This document shows, piece by piece, positions 17,920-27,627 of a stretch of 64,000 nucleotides of DNA. Numbering within the stretch: position 1 is the stretch's first letter; every line of letters begins with the position of its first letter. Under the pieces are notes generated by a model. That model saw only the letters and a list, made by a program, of their open reading frames with translations. It did no database searches and had not been told where the DNA came from. This DNA comes from Wenyingzhuangia sp. 2_MG-2023. GTDB lineage: Bacteria; Bacteroidota; Bacteroidia; Flavobacteriales; Flavobacteriaceae. A program made the translations under genes and the position numbers. The stretch covers positions 1 to 64,000 of the forward strand of contig NZ_JAUOSB010000013.1 of the NCBI RefSeq assembly GCF_030548295.1, given 5' to 3'.

Positions 17920-19449
17920 ATGAAAATTCAAAATAAAAAATATAGTACTGTAATAGCAATTTTTGTATTGCTGTTTACAAGTTGTACAGAGTTTGATGAA
18001 TTAAATACAAACCCTAATACAACAACCGTGGTAAGTGCTTCCATGTTGTGTACAGATGTTGTGTTAAGTGTAGCAGAGTTTAATGGAGGAGATGCTAAAT
18101 CTTATATTTCGGACAATGCTTTGGCAAAATATGTAGGTTATGCTAACGAGGGACAAATGGCTACGCAATACAATAATTTAGGAAATGGTAGTTTTGGTTT
18201 GATGACTATTTTGCCTACCATTGAAAAGATGATAGAATATGCTGAAGATAGCCCCATGGAAAGTTCATACAAAGGAGTTGCTAAGTTTGTAAGAGCTTAT
18301 ATGTTTTACAAATTAACTATGAAAATGGGAGATATTCCATATAGTGAAACTGGTGGAGGAGAGTTAGGGGTATACAAACCTAAATATGATGAACAAGAAG
18401 AGATTTTTGAGCAAATTTTAGAAGAATTAAGTCAAGCTAATCAATTGTTTGCTGATGGAGTAACTTTTGATGGAGATCCAACACCTTATAATGGAGATCC
18501 AGAAAAGTGGAGAAAAGCAACGAATGCTTTTGCTTTAAAAGTATTGATGACTTTAAGTAAAAAAGAAGGAAATAGTAGTGTTGAAATTAAAAACAGGTTT
18601 TCAGAAATTGTTTCAGAAGGAGTTTTGTTAGAGAGTACTACAGGTTATTTTGGTTTGGAATATTCTAGTTTAAACAAACATCCTTTGGCTGGAACCAATG
18701 ATATTTTTACTAGTAAAACTATTTTAAGTGAATTGTTAGTAGAGGAGTTAAAAAACTTAAATGACAGACGTCTGTTTTATTTTGGAGAAGCAGCAGGAGC
18801 AGAAATTACAAGTGGAAAATCGGCTTCGGATTTTGATGCTTATGTAGGAGTTGATACTTCTATAGAATATGCAGTTATGAATGCAAATCATAATGCAGAT
18901 GTATATTCTTTATTAAATGAAAGATATTTAAATGAAGATGCATCGGAACCAAGAATGTTAATTACCTATGCAGAACAACAACTTATTTTGGCAGAAGCCT
19001 TAATCAAAGATTGGATTTCTACAGGATCTGTTCAAACTTATTATCAAGAAGGAGTAAGTAGTATTTTAGGTTCTTTTATAGGTCGTAGTCTAGGAGAAAC
19101 AAATGGAGTAATCATAGATCAAGCTTATATTGATACTTATTTTACAGGAGAAGCAGCATTAAAAACAGATACAAACGATCAGTTAGAGCAAATTTGGATG
19201 CAACGTTATTTGTTAAATTTTATGCAAGATTCTGAATCTAGTTATTTTGAATACAGAAGAAACGGTTATCCTGAATTTCCAATTGATGCGAATACAAGTC
19301 TAAATGATAATAGTAAGTCTACCATTCCATTAAGATGGTTGTATCCTACTACAGAAACAAGTTACAATCAACAAAACTTAATAGAAGCTTTAGACCGTCA
19401 GTTTGATGGATTTGATGAAATCAACAAAGTAATGTGGTTGTTAAAGTAA
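17920..19449 (+). CDS. SusD/RagB-family lipoprotein (SusD-like_2 group)
   Basis: 509 residues with a lipoprotein signal (LLFTSC, Cys22) followed by TEFDELNTNPNTTTVV, a start pattern typical of the SusD-like_2 group. TPR-like helices include YKGVAKFVRAYMFYKLTMKMGDIPYSE; the C-terminal half has MLITYAEQQLILAEALIKDW and EQIWMQRYLLNFMQDSESSYFEYRRNGYP. It is the surface partner of the interrupted SusC receptor 27 bp upstream. It is intact, so loss of the receptor, if real, is recent. Confidence 0.9.
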   Translation: MKIQNKKYSTVIAIFVLLFTSCTEFDELNTNPNTTTVVSASMLCTDVVLSVAEFNGGDAKSYISDNALAKYVGYANEGQMATQYNNLGNGSFGLMTILPTIEKMIEYAEDSPMESSYKGVAKFVRAYMFYKLTMKMGDIPYSETGGGELGVYKPKYDEQEEIFEQILEELSQANQLFADGVTFDGDPTPYNGDPEKWRKATNAFALKVLMTLSKKEGNSSVEIKNRFSEIVSEGVLLESTTGYFGLEYSSLNKHPLAGTNDIFTSKTILSELLVEELKNLNDRRLFYFGEAAGAEITSGKSASDFDAYVGVDTSIEYAVMNANHNADVYSLLNERYLNEDASEPRMLITYAEQQLILAEALIKDWISTGSVQTYYQEGVSSILGSFIGRSLGETNGVIIDQAYIDTYFTGEAALKTDTNDQLEQIWMQRYLLNFMQDSESSYFEYRRNGYPEFPIDANTSLNDNSKSTIPLRWLYPTTETSYNQQNLIEALDRQFDGFDEINKVMWLLK

Positions 19450-19458
19450 AATTTAAAT

Positions 19459-19493
19459 ATCAAGTCTGTTTGTGTTTTTCAAACAGGCTTGAT
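19459..19493 (+). promoter_or_regulatory. Intercistronic hairpin between SusD and phosphoesterase genes
   Basis: 14-bp stem with one G-U pair (19459-19472 with 19480-19493) and a 7-nt loop. It lies 9 nt after the SusD stop and ends 14 nt before the next ATG. The downstream flank (CTAATTATATC) has no T run. Its size and placement match the hairpins at 38165-38196 and 61694-61726. Likely roles are transcript stabilisation, processing or partial attenuation. Confidence 0.55.
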
Positions 19494-19507
19494 CTAATTA
19501 TATCATC

Positions 19508-21010
19508 ATGGAAAACAGAAGAAATTTTATTAAAAAACTTGGAATCGTAACAAGTTCAATTCCTTTTATTGGAGGTATTCAAACTTCTTATGGAGCCAAT
19601 TTATTTCAAAACGAAGAACGCTTTTTAGGGTTAAAAATCAAAGGAAGGGTAGTGTCTGGTTCAAAAGGAATATCAAAGGTTGTGGTAACAGATGGTCGTA
19701 CCTTGGTACAGACAGATAAAAACGGAGAGTTTGAAATTAACAGTGCAAATGATGTAGATTTTGTGTATATAAGTTTGCCTGCGGGTTATGAAATAGATCA
19801 GTTAAAAAACGGATCTGCTAACTATTTTAAAAAGGTAGATAAATTTAAAAAAGAACAGTTTTTTACTTTTGATTTAGAGCCACTTAAAGAATCAGATAAA
19901 GAGCATCATTTTTTATTATTGGCAGACCCTCAAATTCAGAACGAGTATGAAGCTGAACAATTAATTAATGTTTCTACTCCAGATTTTATAGAAACCATTA
20001 AAGATTTAAAAAAATCAAATTCAAATGTATTTGGAATTGGTTGTGGAGATTTGGTTTTTGATCATTTAGAGTTGTTTGAAAGTTACAATACTTCTGTAAA
20101 ACAGATGGATGTTCCATTTTTTCAAGTGATAGGAAATCATGACATGGATTTAGGAAATAGAACTGATGAAATGACAGCACAAACATTTAATACACAATAC
20201 GGACCTACTTATTATTCTTTTAACAGAGGAGATGTACATTATGTTACGTTAGATGATGTCTTTTTTATTGGAGTAGATAAACAATACATAGGATATGTAA
20301 ATGAACAACAATTGGCTTGGTTAGAAAAAGATTTAAGTTTTGTAAAACCAGGAACAACCGTTATTGTATCTCTTCACATTCCTACCTATACAGGATCGGT
20401 AACAAGGCATCCTGAAAAAAATCATATGGGGGGAACGGTTAGCAACAGAGCTCATTTATACAAATTGTTGGCACCATTTAATACGCATATCATGTCTGGT
20501 CATACCCATTTTAATGACAACATGGTTTTGGCAGACAATTTATACGAACATTGTCATGGAACTGTTTGTGGTGCTTGGTGGAGTGGACCTATTTGCTTTG
20601 ATGGAACACCTAGCGGATATGCTGTGTATTCTGTTAAAGGTTCAGAATTGTCTTGGTATTATAAATCTTTTGGAAAAGACAAATCACATCAATTTAGAGT
20701 GTATCCTAAAGGAGAAAATAAAGAATTTAAGGAGGAGTGGTCTGTAAATGTTTGGAATTGGGATCCTGAATGGAAAGTAATGTGGTATGAAAATGGGAAA
20801 CTAAAAGGAGATATGATTCGTATAACTTCATTAGATCCTTTAAGTATTAAATTACACAAAGGACCTAAATTACCAGAAAGAAGAACATGGGTAGAACCAC
20901 AATTAACAGATCATATGTTTGTGTTTAAACCAAGCAAAACTGCAAAAACAATAAAAGTAGAAGTTACTGATAGGTTTGGTAATGTTTACTCTCAAGAGTT
21001 TAAAAATTAA
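19508..21010 (+). CDS. Calcineurin-like phosphoesterase with MetallophosN/MetallophosC domains, exported
   Basis: 500 residues beginning with a twin-arginine-like signal (RR at 4-5, NRRNFIKKLG). Residues about 40-125 look like a MetallophosN beta-sandwich. The catalytic core follows, with ADPQ (D140, Q142), GCGDL (D181), GNHD (210-212), a SLHIPTY His and GHTH. From about 370 on there is a C-terminal MetallophosC-like domain. These proteins hydrolyse phosphomono- or phosphodiesters using two metal ions. It ends the sigma/anti-sigma/SusCD operon, after an intercistronic hairpin. The genetic link suggests that the imported ligand carries a phosphate ester, for example a phosphorylated glycan or a nucleotide- or lipid-derived headgroup. 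That is inference. Confidence 0.87.
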   Translation: MENRRNFIKKLGIVTSSIPFIGGIQTSYGANLFQNEERFLGLKIKGRVVSGSKGISKVVVTDGRTLVQTDKNGEFEINSANDVDFVYISLPAGYEIDQLKNGSANYFKKVDKFKKEQFFTFDLEPLKESDKEHHFLLLADPQIQNEYEAEQLINVSTPDFIETIKDLKKSNSNVFGIGCGDLVFDHLELFESYNTSVKQMDVPFFQVIGNHDMDLGNRTDEMTAQTFNTQYGPTYYSFNRGDVHYVTLDDVFFIGVDKQYIGYVNEQQLAWLEKDLSFVKPGTTVIVSLHIPTYTGSVTRHPEKNHMGGTVSNRAHLYKLLAPFNTHIMSGHTHFNDNMVLADNLYEHCHGTVCGAWWSGPICFDGTPSGYAVYSVKGSELSWYYKSFGKDKSHQFRVYPKGENKEFKEEWSVNVWNWDPEWKVMWYENGKLKGDMIRITSLDPLSIKLHKGPKLPERRTWVEPQLTDHMFVFKPSKTAKTIKVEVTDRFGNVYSQEFKN

Positions 21011-21034
21011 TCTAGAGTTAAAAATACAATAAGG

Positions 21035-21082
21035 AAACCTCTCTGAAGTAAAATTAGAATATTTTACCCCAGGGAGGTTTTT
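21035..21082 (+). terminator. Terminator after the phosphoesterase operon
   Basis: Stem AAACCTCTCTG/CAGGGAGGTTT (21035-21045 with 21070-21080, one G-U pair) enclosing an inner stem GTAAAAT/ATTTTAC (21048-21054 with 21061-21067), followed by a short T run. Confidence 0.75.
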
Positions 21083-21190
21083 CCATAGTTTACGATAATT
21101 TTATATAAAATACTATTTTATCCTTTATGTGACTTTTGTTACTGTGAATTTTCTATTCTGAGTTTACTTTTACAGTAAATTAATCTAAGC

Positions 21191-22858
21191 ATGGAAACAA
21201 AAATTATCGTTATAGGAGGGCTTTCAGCAGGACCTTCTGCTGCAACAAAAGCAAGAAGAGAAAATGAGAAAGCAAACATAAAATTGTTTGAAAAAACAAG
21301 TAATATTAGTTACGCAACTTGCGGAATACCTTATGCGCTATCAGGTGTTATTACTTCTAGAGATAAATTACTGGTTGTTGAAGCTGATTTACTAAAACTA
21401 AGATTTAATGTAGATGTGCATTTGGATGAAGAGGTACTAGAAATATTACCAAAAGAACATCAGGTTGTTACTACAAAAGCTACTTATGATTATGATAAAT
21501 TGGTCTTTGCTACGGGTGCTAAAACCATCATTCCAAGAGTTCAGAATTTAGAAAAAGCAAGCAATTGGTCTCCATGTAGAACACTAGAAGACTTTGATAA
21601 AATAATGCAAAAAGGAGCAATTGATACAGCTGAGCATGTAACGGTTTTGGGAGCAGGTTTGATTGGAGTAGAAGTTGTAGAAAATTTGATAGAGTTAGGT
21701 AAAAAAGTAACCTTAATAGAAGGGGGTGATGGAATTTTACCTATGTGGGAAACAAAATTTAGAAAATTTGCTCAGAACACTTTGGAACAACATGGTGTAG
21801 AGGTAATTACCAATACGTTTGTAAATGAATTTAAGGTTGAGCAAGGTAGAATTGTAGAAATTCCACTGGTTGACAAAAAAATAAAAACAGATTTTGTATT
21901 GATGAGTGTGGGAATCAAACCGAGTACAGAAATGTTAACCATAAAAGGTGCGGAACATATTGCAAATGGTGCTCTAAAAGTAAATGAGAAAATGGAAACT
22001 TCTTTACCAGATATTTATGCTGCTGGAGATTGTGCAAGCATTAAAAACACAATTACTCAGGAACATGACTATTTGCCTTTAGGAACTCATTCTAACAAAG
22101 GAGGAAGAACAGCAGGAGCCAATGCAGCAGGAGGAAATCAAATTTTTAAAGGAGGTTACAAAACAGCAATCATCAAAGTTTTTGAAAACACGTTAGGAAG
22201 AACAGGTTTGAATCCTGATTTTATGAAAAAACAAGGAATTTCGTTTGAAACCAATTTGATTGTTGCAGGAACAACCCCAGGATATTATCCAAATCAAAAA
22301 GATGTTATTTTAGAAACGTATTATTGTCCTACCACAGGAAAAATATTTGGTTGTGAAGCATTTGGAGCTCATGGAGTAGACAAAAGAATTGATGTAATGA
22401 GTACAGCCATTTACGCAGGATTGACCATCGAAGATTTATCTAATTTAGATTTGGCATATGCACCTCCATTTTCACCAGCAAAAGATCCTGTAGTGGTAGC
22501 GGGGTTTGTGGGTACGAATGCTTATCAAAAGACATATGTAGAAATTACTGCGGAAGAATTAATGGAACATCATGAAATAGGAGCAGATTTTCAATTGATA
22601 GATGTACGAACAAATGATGAGGTTGACAAAATGGGAATGATTCCTAATAGTACTCACATTCCGTTAGACACTCTTAGAAATAGTACTTTAGAAATGTTAG
22701 ATACTAATAAAGAAACAATTGTTTTCTGTGCAAAAGGGATGAGAGGTTATTTGGCTTCTCTGCAATTAAAAGATAAAGGGTTTAAAAATGTTAAAAATTT
22801 ATCAGGAGGATTTATGGTTTGGAGTTTATTAAATCCTATAATTAAAGCAAAGAAGTAG
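21191..22858 (+). CDS. CoA-disulfide-reductase-like FAD oxidoreductase with C-terminal rhodanese domain
   Basis: 555 residues. The N-terminal FAD motif is KIIVIGGLSAGPSAA. The redox Cys is C44 in SYATCGIPYALSG, the single active-site Cys typical of the CoA-disulfide reductase/NADH oxidase group. The NAD(P)H motif is VTVLGAGLIGVEVVE (about 150-165), and the FAD-closing motif is DIYAAGDCAS. From about 460 a rhodanese domain carries the active Cys in FCAKGMRG (C513). The two-domain layout matches CoA-disulfide/polysulfide reductases that handle persulfide or CoA disulfide. It is a single-gene unit between two terminators. The exact substrate (CoA disulfide, persulfide or oxygen) cannot be read from sequence. 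Confidence 0.87.
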   Translation: METKIIVIGGLSAGPSAATKARRENEKANIKLFEKTSNISYATCGIPYALSGVITSRDKLLVVEADLLKLRFNVDVHLDEEVLEILPKEHQVVTTKATYDYDKLVFATGAKTIIPRVQNLEKASNWSPCRTLEDFDKIMQKGAIDTAEHVTVLGAGLIGVEVVENLIELGKKVTLIEGGDGILPMWETKFRKFAQNTLEQHGVEVITNTFVNEFKVEQGRIVEIPLVDKKIKTDFVLMSVGIKPSTEMLTIKGAEHIANGALKVNEKMETSLPDIYAAGDCASIKNTITQEHDYLPLGTHSNKGGRTAGANAAGGNQIFKGGYKTAIIKVFENTLGRTGLNPDFMKKQGISFETNLIVAGTTPGYYPNQKDVILETYYCPTTGKIFGCEAFGAHGVDKRIDVMSTAIYAGLTIEDLSNLDLAYAPPFSPAKDPVVVAGFVGTNAYQKTYVEITAEELMEHHEIGADFQLIDVRTNDEVDKMGMIPNSTHIPLDTLRNSTLEMLDTNKETIVFCAKGMRGYLASLQLKDKGFKNVKNLSGGFMVWSLLNPIIKAKK

Positions 22859-22925
22859 TTTCAAAAACTAAAAGAGAAATCTTGTCTTGTATTTAGAAAA
22901 TATAAAAATTGTATATAGGTAAAAT

Positions 22926-22962
22926 AATACCCCTAGCGATGTCTGTAGTCACTAGGGGTATT
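22926..22962. terminator. Bidirectional terminator between the oxidoreductase and the efflux operon
   Basis: Perfect 11-bp stem AATACCCCTAG/CTAGGGGTATT (22926-22936 with 22952-22962) and a 15-nt loop, between convergent gene ends at 22858 and 23011. Confidence 0.75.
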
Positions 22963-23010
22963 TGGTTTAAAAATATAAAAAATAGTATGTCTTATAAAAA
23001 CTCATCATTG

Positions 23011-24585
23011 TTAATGAACAGAGGAAGTATCAATTTTTCCAGCCCCTTTTTTAATCAATAATACAAAAGGAATACACAGTAGAAACAAAATACCTAAGTA
23101 CAAAAAGATATCCATATAAGACAATACCGTGGCTTGTTTTAATACAGACATTTCCATTAATTTATAAGATTTTGAGATGGATTCATTGATAGAGAATCCT
23201 TTACTCATAAACATGTTTCTGTAAGCTTGTAATCTTTCTTGAACTTGTAAGTTTACAGCGCTAATATTAGGTAGTAAATTTATTCTGTGTTGTTCTGTAA
23301 ATCTGGCAATCATGGTAGTGATAATAGCAATACCAAAAGATCCTCCTAATTGTCTTGTCATTCCTGTAAATGCAGCACCATCTCCAATGTCTTTTCCTAC
23401 CAAAGTAGATAAGGATAGGGTTGTAATTGGCACAAATAACAATCCCAAACCAAAACCTCTAACCACTAATGGCCAAAAGAAATGTTCTGTTCCTGTATCT
23501 GGAGTCATTACTACATACATCCATAAACTATACACAAAGAAGATGACAAAACCGCCTGTAACCAAATATTTTTGAGGGACACCATTTTGTAATAATTTTC
23601 CAATAATAGGCATCATTAAAGCGGTGGTGATAGAGCTTGGAACTAATAACAAACCTGCATCTGTGGCGGTAAACCCTAAAACTGATTGTGTGTAAATGGG
23701 AATGATAAAGGTAGAACCATACAGTCCAAATCCTAAAATAAAAGTCATCATTGTACCAATTCTTAAGTTGCTATCTTTCAATACACTTAAATTCACAATA
23801 GGATGTTCGTACACCAATTCTCTCCAAATAAACAATATCAACCCAAAAAAAGAAGCAACAGATAAAGTGATAATGAGAGAATTGTCAAACCAATCGTCTT
23901 GCTGGCCGTGTTCTAATACAAACTGTAACGAACCAATAAAAGTAGCTAGCAATACAATTCCAATCCAATCTACTTGTTTTGCTTTTAGTTTTTCTCCATA
24001 TTTTGGGCTTTTCACAAACAAAATAGTTAAAATGGTTGCAATAATTCCAATAGGAATGTTGATGTAAAATATATAAGGCCAAGCATAATTATCAACCAAA
24101 TACCCACCTAAAGGTGGTCCTAATGTAGGTCCAACAATTACCCCCATTCCATAAATAGCTTGAGCCATTCCTCTTTTGGCAGCAGGGTAACTTTCTGTAA
24201 TAATTGTCTGTGCTGTTACTAGTAAAGCACCTCCACCCAAACCTTGTACAAATCTAAAAGCGACCAACTCCCAAATATTGTCTGCGTTACCACACAAAAA
24301 TGAAGATACCGTGAAAATAACGATGGAGGTAGCAAAGTAATTACGTCTCCCAAATTGTTTAGACAACCAACTTGTCATCGGAATAATGATTACGTTGGCA
24401 ATTGCATAGGCTGTAATTACCCAAGCAACATCTGTTAACGTAGCACCTAAACTACCTTTCATATCATTCAAAGCCACGTTAACAATAGTAGTATCTACAA
24501 TTTCTAACAGTGCACATAAAATGGCTGTAATGGTAATGATGACTCTGCGGTAACCATACTCTACTAAACTGTCTTGATCTTGCAT
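23011..24585 (-). CDS. emrB: DHA2-family (EmrB/QacA) 14-helix MFS drug exporter
   Basis: 524 residues of very hydrophobic sequence consistent with 14 membrane helices. The DHA2 signature appears in the first helix (LEIVDTTIVNVALNDMKGSLG), motif A-like SKQFGRRNYF follows helix 2, and motif C is GMGVIVGPTLGPPLGGYL in helix 5. It should pump hydrophobic toxic compounds by proton antiport through the tripartite EmrA-TolC assembly encoded directly upstream. It is the last gene of the TetR-TolC-EmrA-EmrB operon and starts 4 bp after the emrA stop. Confidence 0.93.
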   Translation of the reverse strand: MQDQDSLVEYGYRRVIITITAILCALLEIVDTTIVNVALNDMKGSLGATLTDVAWVITAYAIANVIIIPMTSWLSKQFGRRNYFATSIVIFTVSSFLCGNADNIWELVAFRFVQGLGGGALLVTAQTIITESYPAAKRGMAQAIYGMGVIVGPTLGPPLGGYLVDNYAWPYIFYINIPIGIIATILTILFVKSPKYGEKLKAKQVDWIGIVLLATFIGSLQFVLEHGQQDDWFDNSLIITLSVASFFGLILFIWRELVYEHPIVNLSVLKDSNLRIGTMMTFILGFGLYGSTFIIPIYTQSVLGFTATDAGLLLVPSSITTALMMPIIGKLLQNGVPQKYLVTGGFVIFFVYSLWMYVVMTPDTGTEHFFWPLVVRGFGLGLLFVPITTLSLSTLVGKDIGDGAAFTGMTRQLGGSFGIAIITTMIARFTEQHRINLLPNISAVNLQVQERLQAYRNMFMSKGFSINESISKSYKLMEMSVLKQATVLSYMDIFLYLGILFLLCIPFVLLIKKGAGKIDTSSVH

Positions 24586-24589
24586 AAAC

Positions 24590-25672
24590 TTATTTTAAAT
24601 GTACATCGGTGATGGCATTCATACCTGAACGTAATTTTACCAATGCTTCTTTGTTATTATTTTCTGTAAATTCAATTTTTACAGGCAAACGTTGAATGGT
24701 TTTTACAAAGTTTCCGGTAGCATTGTCTGGAGGCAATAATGAAAATTTGGCTCCAGTTGCAGGTGAAAAAGTAGTGATGACTCCTTCAAATTCTTCATTA
24801 GGATATGCATCTACTTTGATTCCAACTTTTTGGCCTTTTTCCATTTTTTCTAATTGCGTTTCTTTAAAATTGGCAACCACCCATTTGTTTTTTGTATTGA
24901 TCAAATAAAACAATGATTGTCCTGGTTGTACAAACTGTCCTTCCTGTAAGGAAACAGCTGACAATTGTCCAGAAATGGGTGCTGTAATTATGGTGTAATT
25001 CAAATTTAACAAAGCAGCATCCAACATAGCTTCTGCACTTTTTACATTGGCTTGAGCAACGGCTACTTGTTTGATAGAAATATCAGTTTGTGAAGTAGCT
25101 GCTGATTTTTGACGAGTAGTAGCAGTTTTTTGATTTTTTAACACTCTTAATTGGTTTTCTGCTTCTTGTTTAGCAGCCAATGCTTGCTCGTATTGTTGTG
25201 CTGTAATGGTATGACTTTTATACAAATTATGATAACGTTCAAAATCATTTTGTGCTCTCCATAATTTGATTTCTGCAGATTTAATAGTTTCTGTAGCAGT
25301 ATTTACTTGTGCTGTAGCTGTAGCGGTATTTGCTTGGTAAGAATTGATACTTGCTTCTGCAACTGACAAAGCGCTTTGTGCTGACAATAATTTAGCAGCT
25401 GCTTGTTCTTTTTGTACCAAATAATCTCTATTATCTATTACAAACAAAGTATCTCCTTTTTGCACTCGCTCATTATCTGATACATATACTTTTTGAATGT
25501 ACCCTCCAACATGTGGAATGATAGGGCTCATGTGTGCTTCAATATGAGCATCATCTGTTTCTTCGTGTGATAATGAGTGAATAAATTTATAGCCTCCATA
25601 TACCACCCCAATAACTACAATTACAGAAATAATAGCGATGAATTTTTTGTTGATTTTTTTCTTTTGTTCCAT
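24590..25672 (-). CDS. emrA: HlyD/EmrA-family periplasmic adaptor of the efflux pump
   Basis: 360 residues. One N-terminal membrane anchor (about 9-30, KKFIAIISVIVVIGVVYGGY) is followed by a lipoyl/barrel-sandwich half (PIIPHVGGYIQKVYVSDNERVQKGDTLFVID), a long alpha-helical hairpin rich in Ala and Gln (about 75-215), the second half (APISGQLSAVSLQEGQFVQPGQSLFYLI) and a beta-barrel (WVVANFKETQLEKMEKGQKV). It bridges the inner-membrane EmrB pump and the TolC channel. Spacing is 15 bp to tolC and 4 bp to emrB, which indicates co-transcription. Confidence 0.93.
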   Translation of the reverse strand: MEQKKKINKKFIAIISVIVVIGVVYGGYKFIHSLSHEETDDAHIEAHMSPIIPHVGGYIQKVYVSDNERVQKGDTLFVIDNRDYLVQKEQAAAKLLSAQSALSVAEASINSYQANTATATAQVNTATETIKSAEIKLWRAQNDFERYHNLYKSHTITAQQYEQALAAKQEAENQLRVLKNQKTATTRQKSAATSQTDISIKQVAVAQANVKSAEAMLDAALLNLNYTIITAPISGQLSAVSLQEGQFVQPGQSLFYLINTKNKWVVANFKETQLEKMEKGQKVGIKVDAYPNEEFEGVITTFSPATGAKFSLLPPDNATGNFVKTIQRLPVKIEFTENNNKEALVKLRSGMNAITDVHLK

Positions 25673-25687
25673 GGTATGAAATATTCT

Positions 25688-26977
25688 TTATTTTTCTAAT
25701 AAATTGATTAATTTTCCTTGTGCTTTTAGCCAGGTATAGTACTTTTCTGTAATAGTTGCTTTGGCATAAGTCACGTTGATTTTTGCTTGTAATTGCTCTA
25801 GATCTGCCTCTAACAAATCATTGGTATTTGCCAAACCATTGTCATATTTATCTTTTACAATTCTATAATTTTCTATAGATTGTTCTTCAGACTGAGCATA
25901 GACATTGTATTTTTTTACTGATAACTGATAATCTTGTTTGGCATTTTCCAATTCTATTTTTACAGCATCTGTTTTGGCACTGATGGCATACTCCAAGGCT
26001 TTTGCTTTGCTTTCTGCTACCTTCACTTTACTTTTGTTTTTAAAAATAGCAGCCAAATCATAAGAAATCCCTACACCAATATTCATGGCATTGGTAACAG
26101 ATAAAACGTTGTTTAAATCCAAGGCAATATATCCGCCAGAAAGGGATAAGGTTGGATAGTAATTTCCTTTAGCTATTTTGATTTGATTTTCAGCAGCTTT
26201 GTATTGGTAATCCATCGCTTCCAAATCACTTCTTTCAATATTTTCAGATGTTGTTATTAACGATGTATCTTTAAAAGCAGACGCATCAATATCCACAATT
26301 GTTTTTTCGGGTAATTTTAACATCACTGCCAATTGGTAGTTTAAAATAGTTGCATTTTTTTTAGCTTCTTCTAAACTCACCTCTATATTAGAAGCTTGAA
26401 TTTGAGCTTTTAACAAATCGTTTCTTGCAATAATTCCGTTAATTTCCATGTTGGTGAAATCTAAAACTCTTTGCAAAGCACTTTTTAGACTTTCCTCAAC
26501 CAGCAATACTGTTTGTTTGGCTTTGTACAGATTGATGTAAGTTTCAATCACTCTATAAGCAATTTCTTCTTTGTCATTTTGTGCGTTTAAAGTTGCTGCA
26601 TGGTAATTGTTTTCGCTTGCCTTTACCGTATTTTTTAGTCTAAAACCTGTAAACAAAGGCATAGAAAGACTTGCTTGTCCAAACATAAATTGATTGACAT
26701 TTGGAGTTGCTCCTTCAGAACTAGTTCCTGTTTTTAAATTGACATCAGCATTGGTTAAGTAAGCATATTGCCCAGTAATTTTAGCATCAGGGTACAATAA
26801 GTTTTTGGCTATTTGCAATTCGTTTTTTGCAGTAATCACTTCGGTATCTGCTATTTTAGAAGCATCACTTTGCGTAATAGCGATGGCTACTGCCTCTTGA
26901 ATGCTTATAGTTTGTTTGTTTTGTGCTTGCAGACCTATGTAAGCCAATAAACAAAACAAAAATGTACTAAATTTCAT
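25688..26977 (-). CDS. TolC-family outer-membrane efflux channel
   Basis: 429 residues with a signal peptide (1-19, ending GLQAQ). Two homologous helical repeats of the outer-membrane efflux protein family follow, with AVAIAITQSDASKIADTEV, LSMPLFTGFRLKNTV, ARNDLLKAQIQASNIEVSLEEA and KYDNGLANTNDLLEADLEQLQAKINV. It forms the outer-membrane duct of the EmrAB pump. Its start codon lies 11 bp inside the end of the tetR gene, which suggests translational coupling. Confidence 0.92.
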   Translation of the reverse strand: MKFSTFLFCLLAYIGLQAQNKQTISIQEAVAIAITQSDASKIADTEVITAKNELQIAKNLLYPDAKITGQYAYLTNADVNLKTGTSSEGATPNVNQFMFGQASLSMPLFTGFRLKNTVKASENNYHAATLNAQNDKEEIAYRVIETYINLYKAKQTVLLVEESLKSALQRVLDFTNMEINGIIARNDLLKAQIQASNIEVSLEEAKKNATILNYQLAVMLKLPEKTIVDIDASAFKDTSLITTSENIERSDLEAMDYQYKAAENQIKIAKGNYYPTLSLSGGYIALDLNNVLSVTNAMNIGVGISYDLAAIFKNKSKVKVAESKAKALEYAISAKTDAVKIELENAKQDYQLSVKKYNVYAQSEEQSIENYRIVKDKYDNGLANTNDLLEADLEQLQAKINVTYAKATITEKYYTWLKAQGKLINLLEK

Positions 26978-27587
26978 AAGTTAATAATGATTTTATGGTT
27001 TGTTGAATGTGTTTGGTTAAAGTTTGATGTACATAAATATCAACAGCTACATCATTCTCTAAGGGGATTAAAGTTTTATAAAAACGTTTGTTGTAGTAAA
27101 AATTAAAATAGGATCCTTGTACGGTAGGCATTAACAATTCTATATTTACATTCTTGTTAAAAACACCTGCATCTTGTCCTTTTTCTACAAAAGATTTGAT
27201 AGTTTTAAAACTCTCTAATTTCTCTTTGGTGTATGCTTTAAAATCAAATCCTCTTGTTTCATTAGAAAATTCAAAATGAATGATTTTATACATTCTTCTT
27301 TTATCATGAGTTCTATGGATGATAAGCTTTATCAAATCATCTAATCTTTCTGTATAACTTTTTTCTTGATTGATGACTTTTAATAATTCATTTCTAAAAT
27401 CAGCAATACGATACAACAAAAATGTTTCTAACAACTTTTCTTTTGAACCAAAGTAATAAGAAATCATCGCCACATTTACATCAGCCTCTTTAGCAATTGT
27501 CCTAACAGAAGTGCCATCAAAACCATTTTCAGCAAATAGCTTTTCTGATACATTTAAAATATGAATCTGTTTTTCATTTAATTTCAT
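26967..27587 (-). CDS. TetR/AcrR-family transcriptional regulator of the efflux operon
   Basis: 206 residues. The N-terminal helix-turn-helix (about 10-55: ILNVSEKLFAENGFDGTSVRTIAKEADVNVAMISYYFGSKEKL) is a textbook TetR domain, followed by a divergent all-helical ligand domain. It is the first gene of the tolC-emrA-emrB operon and overlaps tolC by 11 bp. A double palindrome at 27628-27658, just upstream of its start, is the likely operator, so it should repress its own operon and possibly the divergent oxygenase gene until an inducer binds. Confidence 0.93.
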   Translation of the reverse strand: MKLNEKQIHILNVSEKLFAENGFDGTSVRTIAKEADVNVAMISYYFGSKEKLLETFLLYRIADFRNELLKVINQEKSYTERLDDLIKLIIHRTHDKRRMYKIIHFEFSNETRGFDFKAYTKEKLESFKTIKSFVEKGQDAGVFNKNVNIELLMPTVQGSYFNFYYNKRFYKTLIPLENDVAVDIYVHQTLTKHIQQTIKSLLTYEI

Positions 27588-27627
27588 AGCGTATAGATTT
27601 TTAATTTCTTAAAACGCAAGCAAAATT

